NCBI RefSeq assembly: GCF_000161835.1
Contig: NZ_GG697169.2
Span: 2,608,575-2,672,574 of the forward strand
Reading direction: 5' to 3'
DNA from: Thalassobium sp. R2A62
Lineage (GTDB): Bacteria > Pseudomonadota > Alphaproteobacteria > Rhodobacterales > Rhodobacteraceae
Length of the DNA: 64,000 nt
This document shows positions 30,302-38,503 of the stretch, piece by piece; within the stretch, counting starts at the first letter, position 1; every line of letters begins with the position of its first letter. The translations under genes were made by a program, and so were the position numbers. A model generated the notes under the pieces. It did not search any database, had not been told where the DNA came from, and saw only the letters and a list, made by a program, of their open reading frames with translations.

Positions 30302-31096
30302 TCACCTAGCTGTTCGAAGACCTCTAAGGACACTCGACACCAAAAAGGTGATTGCAGCAACGCAAACAATGGATGGCCCTGCGGGTGTATCAAACACATA
30401 GGCAGCGCGTAGGCCAACACTAGCAGACAGTGCTCCAATCAGACCCGCGATCAGTGCCATGCCTTCTGGCGTTTGAGACAACGGGCGAGCTGCGGCGGAT
30501 GGAATGATCAGCATGGCAGCGATCAGCAAGACACCCACGACTTTGATCGCAACTGCCACTGTGATGGCCAAAGCGATGGTCAAGGCTAACTGTTCTCGCT
30601 TTGGGTTGATCCCACTGGCATAGGCCAAATCTTCATTCAACGTGGCCGTCAGAAGCGCCGACCAGCGCCAGCATATCAATATCGCTACCAACAAAGCCCC
30701 CCCCCAGATCACGGCAAGATCACCACGTGATACGGCGAGAATATCGCCAAAAAGATAGGCCATCAGATCAATTCGTATGCCCGATAAAAACGAAACGGCA
30801 ACCAAACCAAACGCCAGCGCAGAATGCGCCAGAACGCCTAGCAACGTATCCATTGCATAGCCCCGTCTCGATAAAAAATTAACTGTGAGGGCCATCAAGA
30901 GGGCCACAACCACGGTGCCAACAAAGATCGACATGGAGAACGCGAGCGATAGTGCCACTCCAAGAATGGCGGCATGTGCAGTGGCATCACCAAAATAGGC
31001 CATCCGCCGCCAGACTACGAAACATCCCAAAGGTGCGGCTGCAAAGGCTACTCCGATTCCCGCTAGGGTCGCACGAACCATAAAATCATCTAGCAT
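30302..31096 (-). CDS. znuB: ZnuB, zinc ABC transporter permease
   Basis: 264 residues, all hydrophobic with seven to nine membrane segments, typical of the ABC-3 metal permease family (GCFVVWRRMAYFGDATAHAAILGVALS at the start is diagnostic). It imports Zn across the inner membrane with ZnuA and ZnuC. The ATG overlaps the znuC stop by one base (TAATG). It is the last gene of the leftward zur-znuC-znuB operon. Confidence 0.93.
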   Translation of the reverse strand: MLDDFMVRATLAGIGVAFAAAPLGCFVVWRRMAYFGDATAHAAILGVALSLAFSMSIFVGTVVVALLMALTVNFLSRRGYAMDTLLGVLAHSALAFGLVAVSFLSGIRIDLMAYLFGDILAVSRGDLAVIWGGALLVAILICWRWSALLTATLNEDLAYASGINPKREQLALTIALAITVAVAIKVVGVLLIAAMLIIPSAAARPLSQTPEGMALIAGLIGALSASVGLRAAYVFDTPAGPSIVCVAAITFLVSSVLRGLRTAR

Positions 31097-31851
31097 TATT
31101 CAGCGGCCTCGGTACTTTGATGGTCGTGGCTATCGTCACAATTGTCATGACTGTGATCATGCTCATGTCGATAAAGAGCCAGCGCACCGCCGGTACCTGT
31201 TCCAAAGAGCGCGCGATATTCTGGGGCAGAGGCGACGACGGCGGGTGTCCCTTCACAACAGACATGCCCGTTGAGGCAAATCACGCGGTCAGATGCGCTC
31301 ATCACGACATGCAATTCATGGCTGATCATCAAAACGGCGCAGCCAGTGTTTTGTCGCACCTGTTCGATTTGCTGATAGAAAGCCGCAGAGCCGCGTTGAT
31401 CTAAGCCTTGCGTGGCTTCGTCCAGCAATAGTAGGTCAGGTTCTCCGATCAACGCCCTTGCAAGCAGGACACGTTGGAATTGGCCGCCTGACAGTTTTGA
31501 AAGCTGGGCATCGAATAACTCTGGCACACCGGCTTGTGTGAGCGCCTGAGTGATTGCGTCATGCTTCAACCGGCACGGTAACTTGAGAAATCGTGACACA
31601 GTAATCGGCAGCGTTTCGTCAATATGCAGCCGTTGCGGCACATAACCAAGTTTGACCCCTTGTGCGTGATCGACATGACCTTGTGATGGTTTTACAGCAC
31701 CAATAATCGTACGTAACAGACTAGTTTTGCCGGATCCGTTTGGACCCACAATCGTCACAATCTCGCCCGCTGCAATACGCAAAGAAACATGTGACAGTAC
31801 TATTTTTCCGCCATAACTAACGCTGACGTCTCTCATTTTCACAAGGCTCAT
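31096..31851 (-). CDS. znuC: ZnuC, zinc ABC transporter ATP-binding protein
   Basis: 251 residues. Walker A GPNGSGKTS, signature LSGGQFQRVLLARAL, Walker B LLLLDEATQGLD and H-loop SHELH. The C-terminus carries a histidine- and aspartate-rich tail (RHEHDHSHDNCDDSHDH), seen in other ZnuC proteins and likely a zinc sensor or buffer. It overlaps zur by four bases (ATGA). Confidence 0.94.
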   Translation of the reverse strand: MSLVKMRDVSVSYGGKIVLSHVSLRIAAGEIVTIVGPNGSGKTSLLRTIIGAVKPSQGHVDHAQGVKLGYVPQRLHIDETLPITVSRFLKLPCRLKHDAITQALTQAGVPELFDAQLSKLSGGQFQRVLLARALIGEPDLLLLDEATQGLDQRGSAAFYQQIEQVRQNTGCAVLMISHELHVVMSASDRVICLNGHVCCEGTPAVVASAPEYRALFGTGTGGALALYRHEHDHSHDNCDDSHDHQSTEAAE

Positions 31852-32360
31852 GTGTCGGCCTTGTCGGCGCAGTCAGGGCAAACACCCTCTGCCTCAACCA
31901 CAGTGCGTTCAATCAGGAAACCCGCTGCTTTGGCAGCATCACCCAAAGTGCCTTTGGCAGGTGAAGAGTGCGTTTCGGCAACAGAATCGCAGAGGCGGCA
32001 GATCAGGAACGCGGGGGCATGTGCATGGCTTGGGTGCGCGCAAGCGATAAACGCGTTCAAGCGTTCAATCTTGTGAACGAGGCCGTTTGCGACCAGGAAA
32101 TCAAGTGCACGGTAAACAACGGGCGGCTGGGAACCAAAGCCTTCTTCTCGCAGCTGGTCAAGGATCGCATAGGCCCCAACTGCGCGATGATCCTGCAACA
32201 AAATTTCCAAGACACGACGGCGCACGGGCGTGAAACGTAGCCCTTCTGCCGAACAGTATGATTCGGCCGCGGCAAGTGCGTCGCCAACGCAGCCACTGTG
32301 GTCATGCTGTGCGAACCCAAGCGGGTCGTCAGTGGTGTTTTTTGCCGGATCACTTGTCAT
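31848..32360 (-). CDS. zur: Zur, zinc uptake regulator (Fur family)
   Basis: 170 residues. Winged-helix DNA-binding domain about 40-100 (RFTPVRRRVLEILL ... VVYRALDFLV) and a dimerisation domain with structural zinc cysteines CRLC and CPDC. It represses znu genes when zinc is plentiful. The divergent znuA gene and a Zur-like box 31 bases upstream support the call over Fur. It leads the operon zur-znuC-znuB. Confidence 0.93.
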   Translation of the reverse strand: MTSDPAKNTTDDPLGFAQHDHSGCVGDALAAAESYCSAEGLRFTPVRRRVLEILLQDHRAVGAYAILDQLREEGFGSQPPVVYRALDFLVANGLVHKIERLNAFIACAHPSHAHAPAFLICRLCDSVAETHSSPAKGTLGDAAKAAGFLIERTVVEAEGVCPDCADKADT

Positions 32361-32390
32361 GTTATTACATTTTGTTTAGGACTGACGCAA

Positions 32391-32405
32391 TGTTATACAA
32401 TCACA
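32391..32405. promoter_or_regulatory. Probable Zur box between zur and znuA
   Basis: TGTTATACAATCACA matches the imperfect palindrome TGTTATA-n-TATAACA in 13 of 15 positions, allowing any centre base. It lies between divergent zur (start 32360) and znuA (start 32417), so one site can control both. A second weaker half-site ATGTTATTACAT lies at 32359-32370, overlapping the zur start. Confidence 0.65.
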
Positions 32406-32416
32406 TAGGTAACCCG

Positions 32417-33535
32417 ATGTCTAGAACGCTCCTTCCTCTCTCTTTAACTGCTACCTTGATGGGAGGTGTCGCCTTTGCAGAGGTCCCTCGCGTTGCTGCC
32501 GATATTGCTCCAGTGCATTCACTCGTTGCCCGCGTGATGGACGGTGTTGGCGCTCCTGATCTGATCATTCAAACTGGCGCCAGCCCGCATGAATACAGCC
32601 TGCGCCCTTCTGAGGCGTCTGCATTGCAAGAGGCGGACCTTGTGTTCTGGATCGGCCCTGATCTGACACCATGGCTGACTGAAACGATTGAAAATTTGGC
32701 ACCTGACGCCGCCGTGACGATATTGCTGGAATCTGAAGGCACGATCAAATTGGAATTCCGCGAAGGCGCTCTTTTTGAAGCGCATGACCACGATGATCAT
32801 GGCGATGAAGATCATGATGAGGAAGACGGTCATGACAATCATGACCACGACGAGCATGCTGAAGAAAAAGACCATGATGACCACGGCGAAGAGCATGCCG
32901 ATGAAGACGGTCACGACGACCATGGCCACGATGAGCATGCCGAAGACGAAGACCACGAAGACCACGAAGACCACGACGATCACGGTGACGATCATGCCGG
33001 TCACGAAGGTCACGATCACGGCGCGCATGATCCACATGCTTGGTTGTCACCGCAGAATGCCGCGAATTGGCTCAACGTAATCGCAGCCCAGCTTTCGGTC
33101 GCTGATCCTGACAATGCAGGCACATATTTTGCCAACGCAGCAGCGGGTCGCGCCGAGATGGACGCCCTCGTCACGCAAGTGAACGCCACCCTTGATCCGG
33201 TGCGCGGCGGAAGTTTCGTCGTTTTCCATGATGCCTATCAGTATTTTGAAACTGATTTCGACTTCCCGGCCTCTGGTGCGATTTCAATCGGTGATGCGTC
33301 TGACCCAAGTCCGGCTCGTATTGCGGAAGTTCAAGCTCGTATTGCAGACGAAGGCATTTCCTGTGTTCTGGCTGAGCCGCAATTCAACGCAGGCCTTGTG
33401 ACGACTGTTTTGGACGGATCAGAAGCGAACACCGGTGTGATTGATCCTCTTGGTTCTGACCTAGAACCGGGGGCAACACTTTATCCGCAGTTGATCAGTA
33501 ATATGGCAACTGCGTTGGCTGATTGCCTAGAATAA
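32417..33535 (+). CDS. znuA: ZnuA, periplasmic zinc-binding protein with long histidine-rich insert
   Basis: 372 residues with a signal peptide (cleaved near residue 21, AFAEV). Metal ligands are in APVHSL (His34), SPHEYSL (His58) and DPHAWLS (His207). Between about residues 123 and 205 lies a loop made almost only of His, Asp, Glu, Gly and Ala. Such loops occur in ZnuA but this one is long; it probably gathers zinc in the periplasm. The ATG at 32417 gives the signal peptide; an upstream ATG at 32390 would overlap the Zur box. Confidence 0.93.
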   Translation: MSRTLLPLSLTATLMGGVAFAEVPRVAADIAPVHSLVARVMDGVGAPDLIIQTGASPHEYSLRPSEASALQEADLVFWIGPDLTPWLTETIENLAPDAAVTILLESEGTIKLEFREGALFEAHDHDDHGDEDHDEEDGHDNHDHDEHAEEKDHDDHGEEHADEDGHDDHGHDEHAEDEDHEDHEDHDDHGDDHAGHEGHDHGAHDPHAWLSPQNAANWLNVIAAQLSVADPDNAGTYFANAAAGRAEMDALVTQVNATLDPVRGGSFVVFHDAYQYFETDFDFPASGAISIGDASDPSPARIAEVQARIADEGISCVLAEPQFNAGLVTTVLDGSEANTGVIDPLGSDLEPGATLYPQLISNMATALADCLE

Positions 33536-33545
33536 GATAGCCGAC

Positions 33546-33581
33546 GGTTTGTGCCTCAACACTTATGTTGCGGCACAAACC
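33546..33581 (+). terminator. Hairpin after znuA
   Basis: Perfect 10-bp arms GGTTTGTGCC and GGCACAAACC with a 16-base loop, beginning 10 bases after the znuA stop. No long T-run follows, so it may also serve as an mRNA stabiliser. Confidence 0.6.
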
Positions 33582-33758
33582 ACTCTATTCTGCGATCAAG
33601 GTTAACGTCTCTATCGCTGCTCAGGAAACTCATCGAGTTGGTCGATGTAGCTCAGGTCGTTCCTTTTGGCGCTGCCAACTGATCATTGCCTTAGACCAAG
33701 AGGTCGGCGTCGATTTGCCAAGAAAGCAGTGTGGGGCTATGCAATCGATGAGTTTATC

Positions 33759-33775
33759 GTAACAATAGTTGTTAC
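33759..33775. promoter_or_regulatory. Perfect palindrome upstream of the Rrf2 gene, likely operator
   Basis: GTAACAA-TAG-TTGTTAC has perfect 7-bp arms around three bases. It ends 30 bases before the Rrf2 ATG and is followed by an A/T-rich segment that could be a -10 region. Autoregulation through such a site is common in the family; this is inference. Confidence 0.6.
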
Positions 33776-33805
33776 TATATTTACTGAAGGGCACGGAGCA
33801 ATCGC

Positions 33806-34237
33806 ATGAAACGAAATTCGTGCTTATCGCTCGCGCTCCACGCGCTCAGTCACATGGCATATGACACGGACGACGCCCAAACATCCGCCGAGATCGCGGA
33901 TCACGCTGGAACCAATCCAGTCGTCGTCCGCCGCGTTTTGGGTAAGTTACGTGCGGCGGGTCTGCTGACATCTGAGCGCGGCCATTCTGGCGGATGGCGA
34001 TTGGGCCGCGAAACAAAGCACATCACATTGGCCGACGTATATGCGGCGCTTGGAGAAAACCTCGTTGTGTCCGGACAGCGTATAAAAACAGATACATGTG
34101 CTGTAGAGCGCGCTCTAGATGTACGAGTCCAACAGATCCTGAAAGAGATCGAACAGAGTTTGGTCGAGCGCCTTGGGCAAACAACGATTGCAGATGTTCA
34201 AAGTTCGACGCGACAGGAGCCCAGGGATGTACATTGA
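33806..34237 (+). CDS. Rrf2-family transcriptional regulator (YwnA/NsrR-like, no Fe-S cysteines)
   Basis: 143 residues with winged-helix motif (TSAEIADHAGTNPVVVRRVLGKLRAAGLL), wing GHSGGWRL and the family's dimerisation helix. The three clustered cysteines of the Fe-S members (IscR, NsrR) are missing; only Cys6 and one in DTCAVERALD remain. It may sense redox or an organic ligand through these. The target gene may have been lost: just downstream is a broken COG0523 gene. Confidence 0.85.
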   Translation: MKRNSCLSLALHALSHMAYDTDDAQTSAEIADHAGTNPVVVRRVLGKLRAAGLLTSERGHSGGWRLGRETKHITLADVYAALGENLVVSGQRIKTDTCAVERALDVRVQQILKEIEQSLVERLGQTTIADVQSSTRQEPRDVH

Positions 34238-34342
34238 AACCATCACTCATAAGCATTCATCAACGTCGATACGGGGTTCCGACACCATCTGCATGGTACT
34301 GGTCGGTTTTTGCCTAACCATCGCAGGTTTGGATAGTGCCGC

Positions 34343-34513
34343 ATGATTGATCAACGTGTCCCGGTAACGCTTTTGACCGGCTTTTTGGGAGCCGGGAAGA
34401 CAACGCTTGTCAATGCGGTTCTTGCTGACAGCTCAGGGGGGGCCTTCGTTGGGGAAGGGTGTCCCACTGACCCAAATACGGGGCTCTCGGGGGTTCCACA
34501 TCAGCCAAAATGA
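34343..34513 (+). pseudogene. COG0523 (CobW/ZigA-like) zinc GTPase gene, truncated after the P-loop
   Basis: Reads MIDQRVPVTLLTGFLGAGKT and TLVNAVLADSSGG, the exact N-terminus of COG0523 metallochaperone GTPases with the GxxxxGKT P-loop, for about 33 residues. At 34441 it runs into the serC-leader repeat, and the frame ends after about 23 unrelated residues at 34513. The family is often Zur-regulated and adjacent to znu genes, which fits the zinc island. The rest of the gene is gone, so it is not functional. Confidence 0.85.
34443..34467. repeat. Right copy of 25-bp exact direct repeat (serC leader segment)
   Basis: Identical to 26788-26812 and in the same orientation. It lies antisense to serB but in the orientation a serC leader would have if serC were still divergent from serB. 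It starts within two bases of the point where the COG0523 gene is broken. Confidence 0.9.
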
Positions 34514-34573
34514 AACTATAGCGCCGCTCAACTCGCTTTTTGCGACGCCTTTGACGCCAATAGGAAACCTCGC

Positions 34574-35449
34574 ATGTTCATCGCAACGCTCATCACTGAT
34601 CCTAAAAACCCATCGCTGACCCGCGAGGTCGTTGAAAACCTGCGCAATGCTTGGGGTGGCGGTGAGGCACAGTGGCTAGCTGTTGGCGAGGCGGCGGAAT
34701 TTGTGATTGGCGCGCGTCCCGCTAACTTTGAAACCGTATGGGTCGACCTGCAATCCATTGGCGTTGATCTGATCTGTCAACGGACTGAAGGTCGCCGCAA
34801 AAAGATGCTCTTGGCGGATATGGACAGCACCATGATCCAACAAGAATGCATCGATGAACTGGCGGACGAGGCTGGCGTTGGTCCGCGCGTCGCTGACATC
34901 ACAGCACGGGCGATGAATGGTGAAATTGATTTTGACGGTGCATTGCGCGAACGCGTTGGACTGCTCGCAGGGCTGCCTGAAACGGTGATTGAACAGGTCC
35001 TCGAGACACGGATCACGCTGATGCCCGGTGGTCCTGAACTGCTCGCGACGATGAAGGCGAACGGCGCCTATGCCGCGCTAGTCTCGGGTGGCTTTACCGC
35101 CTTCACCTCTGCCATCGCAGGGCGGCTTGGCTTTGACGAAAACCACGCGAATACGTTGATCGCCCAAGACGGAAAACTAACGGGCGAGGTGGGTCTGCCG
35201 ATCCTTGGCAAACAGGCTAAGGTTGATGCGCTAGAAAAAATCACAGCGCAACTCGACCTGACCGACGCGGATGTTATCGCAGTTGGTGACGGGGCCAATG
35301 ACCTCGGGATGTTGACCCGCGTGGGCACAGGCGTTGCCCTTCACGCGAAACCCGCGGTCGCGGCACAATGTGATGTGCGGATCAACCACGGCGACCTCAC
35401 CGCGCTGTTGTTTGTCCAAGGGTACGCTCGGGACGAATTTGTCACCTAG
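34574..35449 (+). CDS. serB: SerB, phosphoserine phosphatase
   Basis: Last step of serine synthesis. 291 residues, HAD superfamily: nucleophile motif DMDSTMI (near residues 82-88), SGGFTAF motif II and GDGANDLGML motif IV. An N-terminal regulatory stretch of about 75 residues precedes the catalytic domain. It faces away from serC-serA across the accessory island. Its 3' end overlaps the asparaginase gene by four bases. Confidence 0.96.
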   Translation: MFIATLITDPKNPSLTREVVENLRNAWGGGEAQWLAVGEAAEFVIGARPANFETVWVDLQSIGVDLICQRTEGRRKKMLLADMDSTMIQQECIDELADEAGVGPRVADITARAMNGEIDFDGALRERVGLLAGLPETVIEQVLETRITLMPGGPELLATMKANGAYAALVSGGFTAFTSAIAGRLGFDENHANTLIAQDGKLTGEVGLPILGKQAKVDALEKITAQLDLTDADVIAVGDGANDLGMLTRVGTGVALHAKPAVAAQCDVRINHGDLTALLFVQGYARDEFVT

Positions 35450-36447
35450 CCGCGCTGCAAAACCGATGCAGCTCGGGTATAGCCCGTGGTGATCCCATTC
35501 CAATTCTTGATCGGCCCACCCACCCGTTTCAGTGCCGCAGGATGCGCGGCATCCAATGCACCTAGATTGATCAGAACTTGCGCGATCATCGCCTCGGCGG
35601 CGCGGGTGGCGCCATCCAACGCTTTGACGGCGATGCCGATCTGTTGCTCGGGCAGGATTGCCACGAATACCCCCTCGGCACCGGTCTTGATGGCCACGCG
35701 TCCTTCCATTGCACGCATCATTTCTGTACAGGCGCGGGTTTCGCCCGCGACCAATTCGGGATGCGTCCGCATCGCGTCAACCAAAGATGCAGCCGCCTTT
35801 GACCGTGTATCGCTGCGGGTATGTGCGCTTGCAAATGTCGCCATGGCCCGTGCCAAGCCATGCACCGTCGTCGCGTGATTGGGGGCCGAACAGCCGTCGA
35901 CAGCCCACATCGGGCTGGCCTCTTGTGTCACCTCTTCAAACGACTGCTTGATAGCGACCTGCAAAGGGTGGCTGATCTCGTGATACTCGGCTCCCGCGCC
36001 GACATACTGAGTGTACGTCAAAAACCCAGCATGCTTGCCGGAACAGTTGTTATGAATTTGGCATGCGCTCTCGCCTGCTCGGATCAATCTGTCACGGGCT
36101 GGGCGGTCATTCGGGTCTTGGGGACCACAGCGAAATGCATCTTGGGATAGGCCCAGACCGTCCAACCACACACCAACACGGTTGGTATGGATCGCGGCCC
36201 CCTGATGCGAAGCACAGGACAGCGCCAATTGTTCTGACCGCAATCCCGCCGCCGCGGCAGCCCCGCTTTCGATCAAAGGCAGCGCTTGGAGCATCTTGCA
36301 CGATGACCTTGGGTAAATCACTGCGCTGGGATCGCCCCATGCCTCGACAATCGCACCGCTGGCATCGCAAACCACCACATGCCCGCTATGCGCGCTTTCC
36401 AAGAGTTCCCCCCGCCAGATTTCTACAAGGGTTGGCAAATTGGTCAT
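35446..36447 (-). CDS. L-asparaginase II family protein (Rhizobium etli thermolabile type)
   Basis: 333 residues. SSCK at 48-51, Ser80 and the zinc-site residues Cys135 and Lys138 (NNCSGKHAG) coincide with residues known for the class 3 asparaginase ReAV; Cys186 is the likely third zinc ligand. Hydrolyses asparagine to aspartate and ammonia; cytosolic, with no signal peptide. Unrelated to E. coli AnsA/AnsB. Confidence 0.9.
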   Translation of the reverse strand: MTNLPTLVEIWRGELLESAHSGHVVVCDASGAIVEAWGDPSAVIYPRSSCKMLQALPLIESGAAAAAGLRSEQLALSCASHQGAAIHTNRVGVWLDGLGLSQDAFRCGPQDPNDRPARDRLIRAGESACQIHNNCSGKHAGFLTYTQYVGAGAEYHEISHPLQVAIKQSFEEVTQEASPMWAVDGCSAPNHATTVHGLARAMATFASAHTRSDTRSKAAASLVDAMRTHPELVAGETRACTEMMRAMEGRVAIKTGAEGVFVAILPEQQIGIAVKALDGATRAAEAMIAQVLINLGALDAAHPAALKRVGGPIKNWNGITTGYTRAASVLQRG

Positions 36448-36638
36448 TTTACGCTCTCCAACGTCGCTATGCCCTCAATTCTTCGCGATTTTCCGCCCAA
36501 TAGGGGTTTCGCGACAAAGGGCTTTCTTGCTAGAGTAAGCTGTATCGAGTTTGAGTGAAACCGGTCACAAAAACAGGACGCCAAAAAGGTGCCGCAGACC
36601 GGTTAGACAGAGGCAAGGGCAGCTTGGAGGCTGTAAGT

Positions 36639-37166
36639 ATGATTTCAAAGATGGTCTGTGCCCTCGGCACAGCTGCGATTTTGGGTCTCGCGACACCTAT
36701 CGCAGCACAGGAAACAAACAACCGCGTAGCGGCAAACACCGACTGGTCCGTGTTCGTCGAAAGCAACCCCACCGAATGCTGGGCCGTCTCGGCGCCCAAG
36801 GAAACGGTCAACACTCGTGACGGCAACACAGTTGCTGTGCGCCGTGGTGATATTTTGCTCTTTGTGTTCAACCGCCCCGGCGCGAACGTCAAAGAACAGG
36901 TGACATTCACGGGCGGCTACCCGTTTGCGGGCGGCTCGACCGTGTCGATGAACATCGACGGCACCGACTATGAACTCTTTACCGAGGGTGAGTGGGCGTG
37001 GCCTGCGACACCACAAGACGATGCTCGCATCATCGCCGCGATGAAGCGTGGTGCAAATGCCATCATGACCGCACGTTCCGGTCGCGGCACGATCACCAAA
37101 GATACCTTCTCGCTCTTGGGCTTTACCGCCGCCAGCGATGACGCGGCCAAGCGCTGCGCGGGCTAA
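36639..37166 (+). CDS. Invasion-associated locus B (IalB) family periplasmic protein
   Basis: 175 residues with signal peptide (MISKMVCALGTAAILGLATP, cleaved near AAQ). Central part with WSVFVESNPTECWAV and a C-terminal cysteine near AAKRCAG; the two may form a disulfide. The family is widespread in alphaproteobacteria. The name comes from Bartonella; no invasion role should be assumed here. A GGAGG site precedes the ATG at 36639. It is single and followed by a terminator. Confidence 0.85.
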   Translation: MISKMVCALGTAAILGLATPIAAQETNNRVAANTDWSVFVESNPTECWAVSAPKETVNTRDGNTVAVRRGDILLFVFNRPGANVKEQVTFTGGYPFAGGSTVSMNIDGTDYELFTEGEWAWPATPQDDARIIAAMKRGANAIMTARSGRGTITKDTFSLLGFTAASDDAAKRCAG

Positions 37167-37190
37167 GACGCCTGACCAGATCGATTGATG

Positions 37191-37219
37191 AAACCCCGTG
37201 CGACACCGCGCGGGGTTTT
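37191..37219 (+). terminator. Rho-independent terminator after ialB-like gene
   Basis: AAACCCCG pairs with CGGGGTTT, extended inward by four to five pairs including one wobble, and followed by TTTT. It lies 25 bases after the stop. Confidence 0.85.
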
Positions 37220-37274
37220 GCATTTCCGGCGTGCTCCTATATAGGGGCGGCAGAATCCACCAAAGGTTAGTTCC

Positions 37275-38462
37275 ATGTCGGCCACCGCTCCGATCACCCA
37301 AGACGTTCACACGATCCCGCGCAAGTTGCCCGAGGGTCCGATCAACCTTGTTGGTTTGCGCCGCGATGCGATGCGCGATGTGCTGATTGAGCATGGCACG
37401 CCAGAAAAACAGGCCAAGATGCGCGTCGGCCAAATCTGGCAGTGGATCTATGTCAAAGGACTGCGGTCATTCGACGAGATGACAAACCTGTCCAAAGACT
37501 ACCGCGCCAAACTGGCCGAGAACTTTGTGATCGAAGTCCCCGAAGTTGTGACCAAACAGGTCAGCGAAGATGGCACGCGAAAATATCTGGTGCGCATCGC
37601 GGGTGGCCACGAGGTCGAAGTCGTCTACATCCCCGAAGAGGGTCGTGGCACCCTGTGTATTTCCTCTCAGGTTGGCTGCACGCTGACGTGCTCGTTCTGT
37701 CACACAGGCACCCAGAAATTGGTGCGCAACCTGACACCCGCCGAAATCATTGGCCAAGTCATGGTCGCACGCGACGATCTTGGCGAATGGCCTGAACCCG
37801 GCACCCCGAACGACGAGGCGCGTTTGCTGTCCAACATCGTGCTGATGGGGATGGGCGAGCCGCTCTATAACTTCGAAGGCGTCCGCGACGCGATGAAGAT
37901 CGCAATGGACCCCGAGGGCATTTCGCTTTCACGCCGTCGCATCACATTGTCGACCAGTGGCGTTGTCCCAGAGATCGCAAAAACTGCCGAAGAAATCGGC
38001 TGTATGTTGGCCGTGTCTTTTCACGCGACCACCGACGACGTGCGCGATAAATTGGTGCCGATCAACAAACGCTGGAACATTGCCGAATTGCTAGACGCCC
38101 TGCGCGCCTACCCAAAGGTCAGCAATTCTGAACGCATCACATTCGAATACGTCATGCTGGACGGTGTGAATGACACAGACGAAGACGCACACCGTTTGGT
38201 CGAATTGATCAAAGGCATCCCAGCCAAGATCAACCTGATCCCGTTCAACGAATGGCCCGGTGCGCCTTACAAGCGTAGCTCGAACAACCGCATCCGTGCC
38301 TTTGCGCACATCATCTACAAAGCGGGTTACGCGAGCCCGATCCGCAAGCCGCGTGGCGAAGATATCATGGCGGCCTGTGGACAGCTCAAGTCTGCGACTG
38401 AACGGGCGCGCAAATCGCGCAAACAGATCGAAGCCGAAGCAGGGATCAGCGGTAACGCTTAA
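37275..38462 (+). CDS. rlmN: RlmN, dual-specificity 23S rRNA/tRNA adenine-C2 methyltransferase
   Basis: 395 residues, radical SAM. The 4Fe-4S motif CTLTCSFC lies near residue 135. The second catalytic cysteine, used as the methyl carrier, is in MAACGQL near the C-terminus. Methylates A2503 of 23S rRNA and A37 of some tRNAs. The N-terminal helical domain ([13 protein letters not shown]) is complete, supporting the start at 37275. Confidence 0.96.
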   Translation: MSATAPITQDVHTIPRKLPEGPINLVGLRRDAMRDVLIEHGTPEKQAKMRVGQIWQWIYVKGLRSFDEMTNLSKDYRAKLAENFVIEVPEVVTKQVSEDGTRKYLVRIAGGHEVEVVYIPEEGRGTLCISSQVGCTLTCSFCHTGTQKLVRNLTPAEIIGQVMVARDDLGEWPEPGTPNDEARLLSNIVLMGMGEPLYNFEGVRDAMKIAMDPEGISLSRRRITLSTSGVVPEIAKTAEEIGCMLAVSFHATTDDVRDKLVPINKRWNIAELLDALRAYPKVSNSERITFEYVMLDGVNDTDEDAHRLVELIKGIPAKINLIPFNEWPGAPYKRSSNNRIRAFAHIIYKAGYASPIRKPRGEDIMAACGQLKSATERARKSRKQIEAEAGISGNA

Positions 38463-38503
38463 CCCCTAGTTTGGCGTTGATCTGCAAAAGTCCCGAGGCG
38501 CGC

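Noticed and set aside
32783-33037. Tandem-repeat array or CRISPR-like repeat in znuA
   Set aside because: The repeats are short, irregular and code for a His/Asp/Glu loop in a ZnuA frame.
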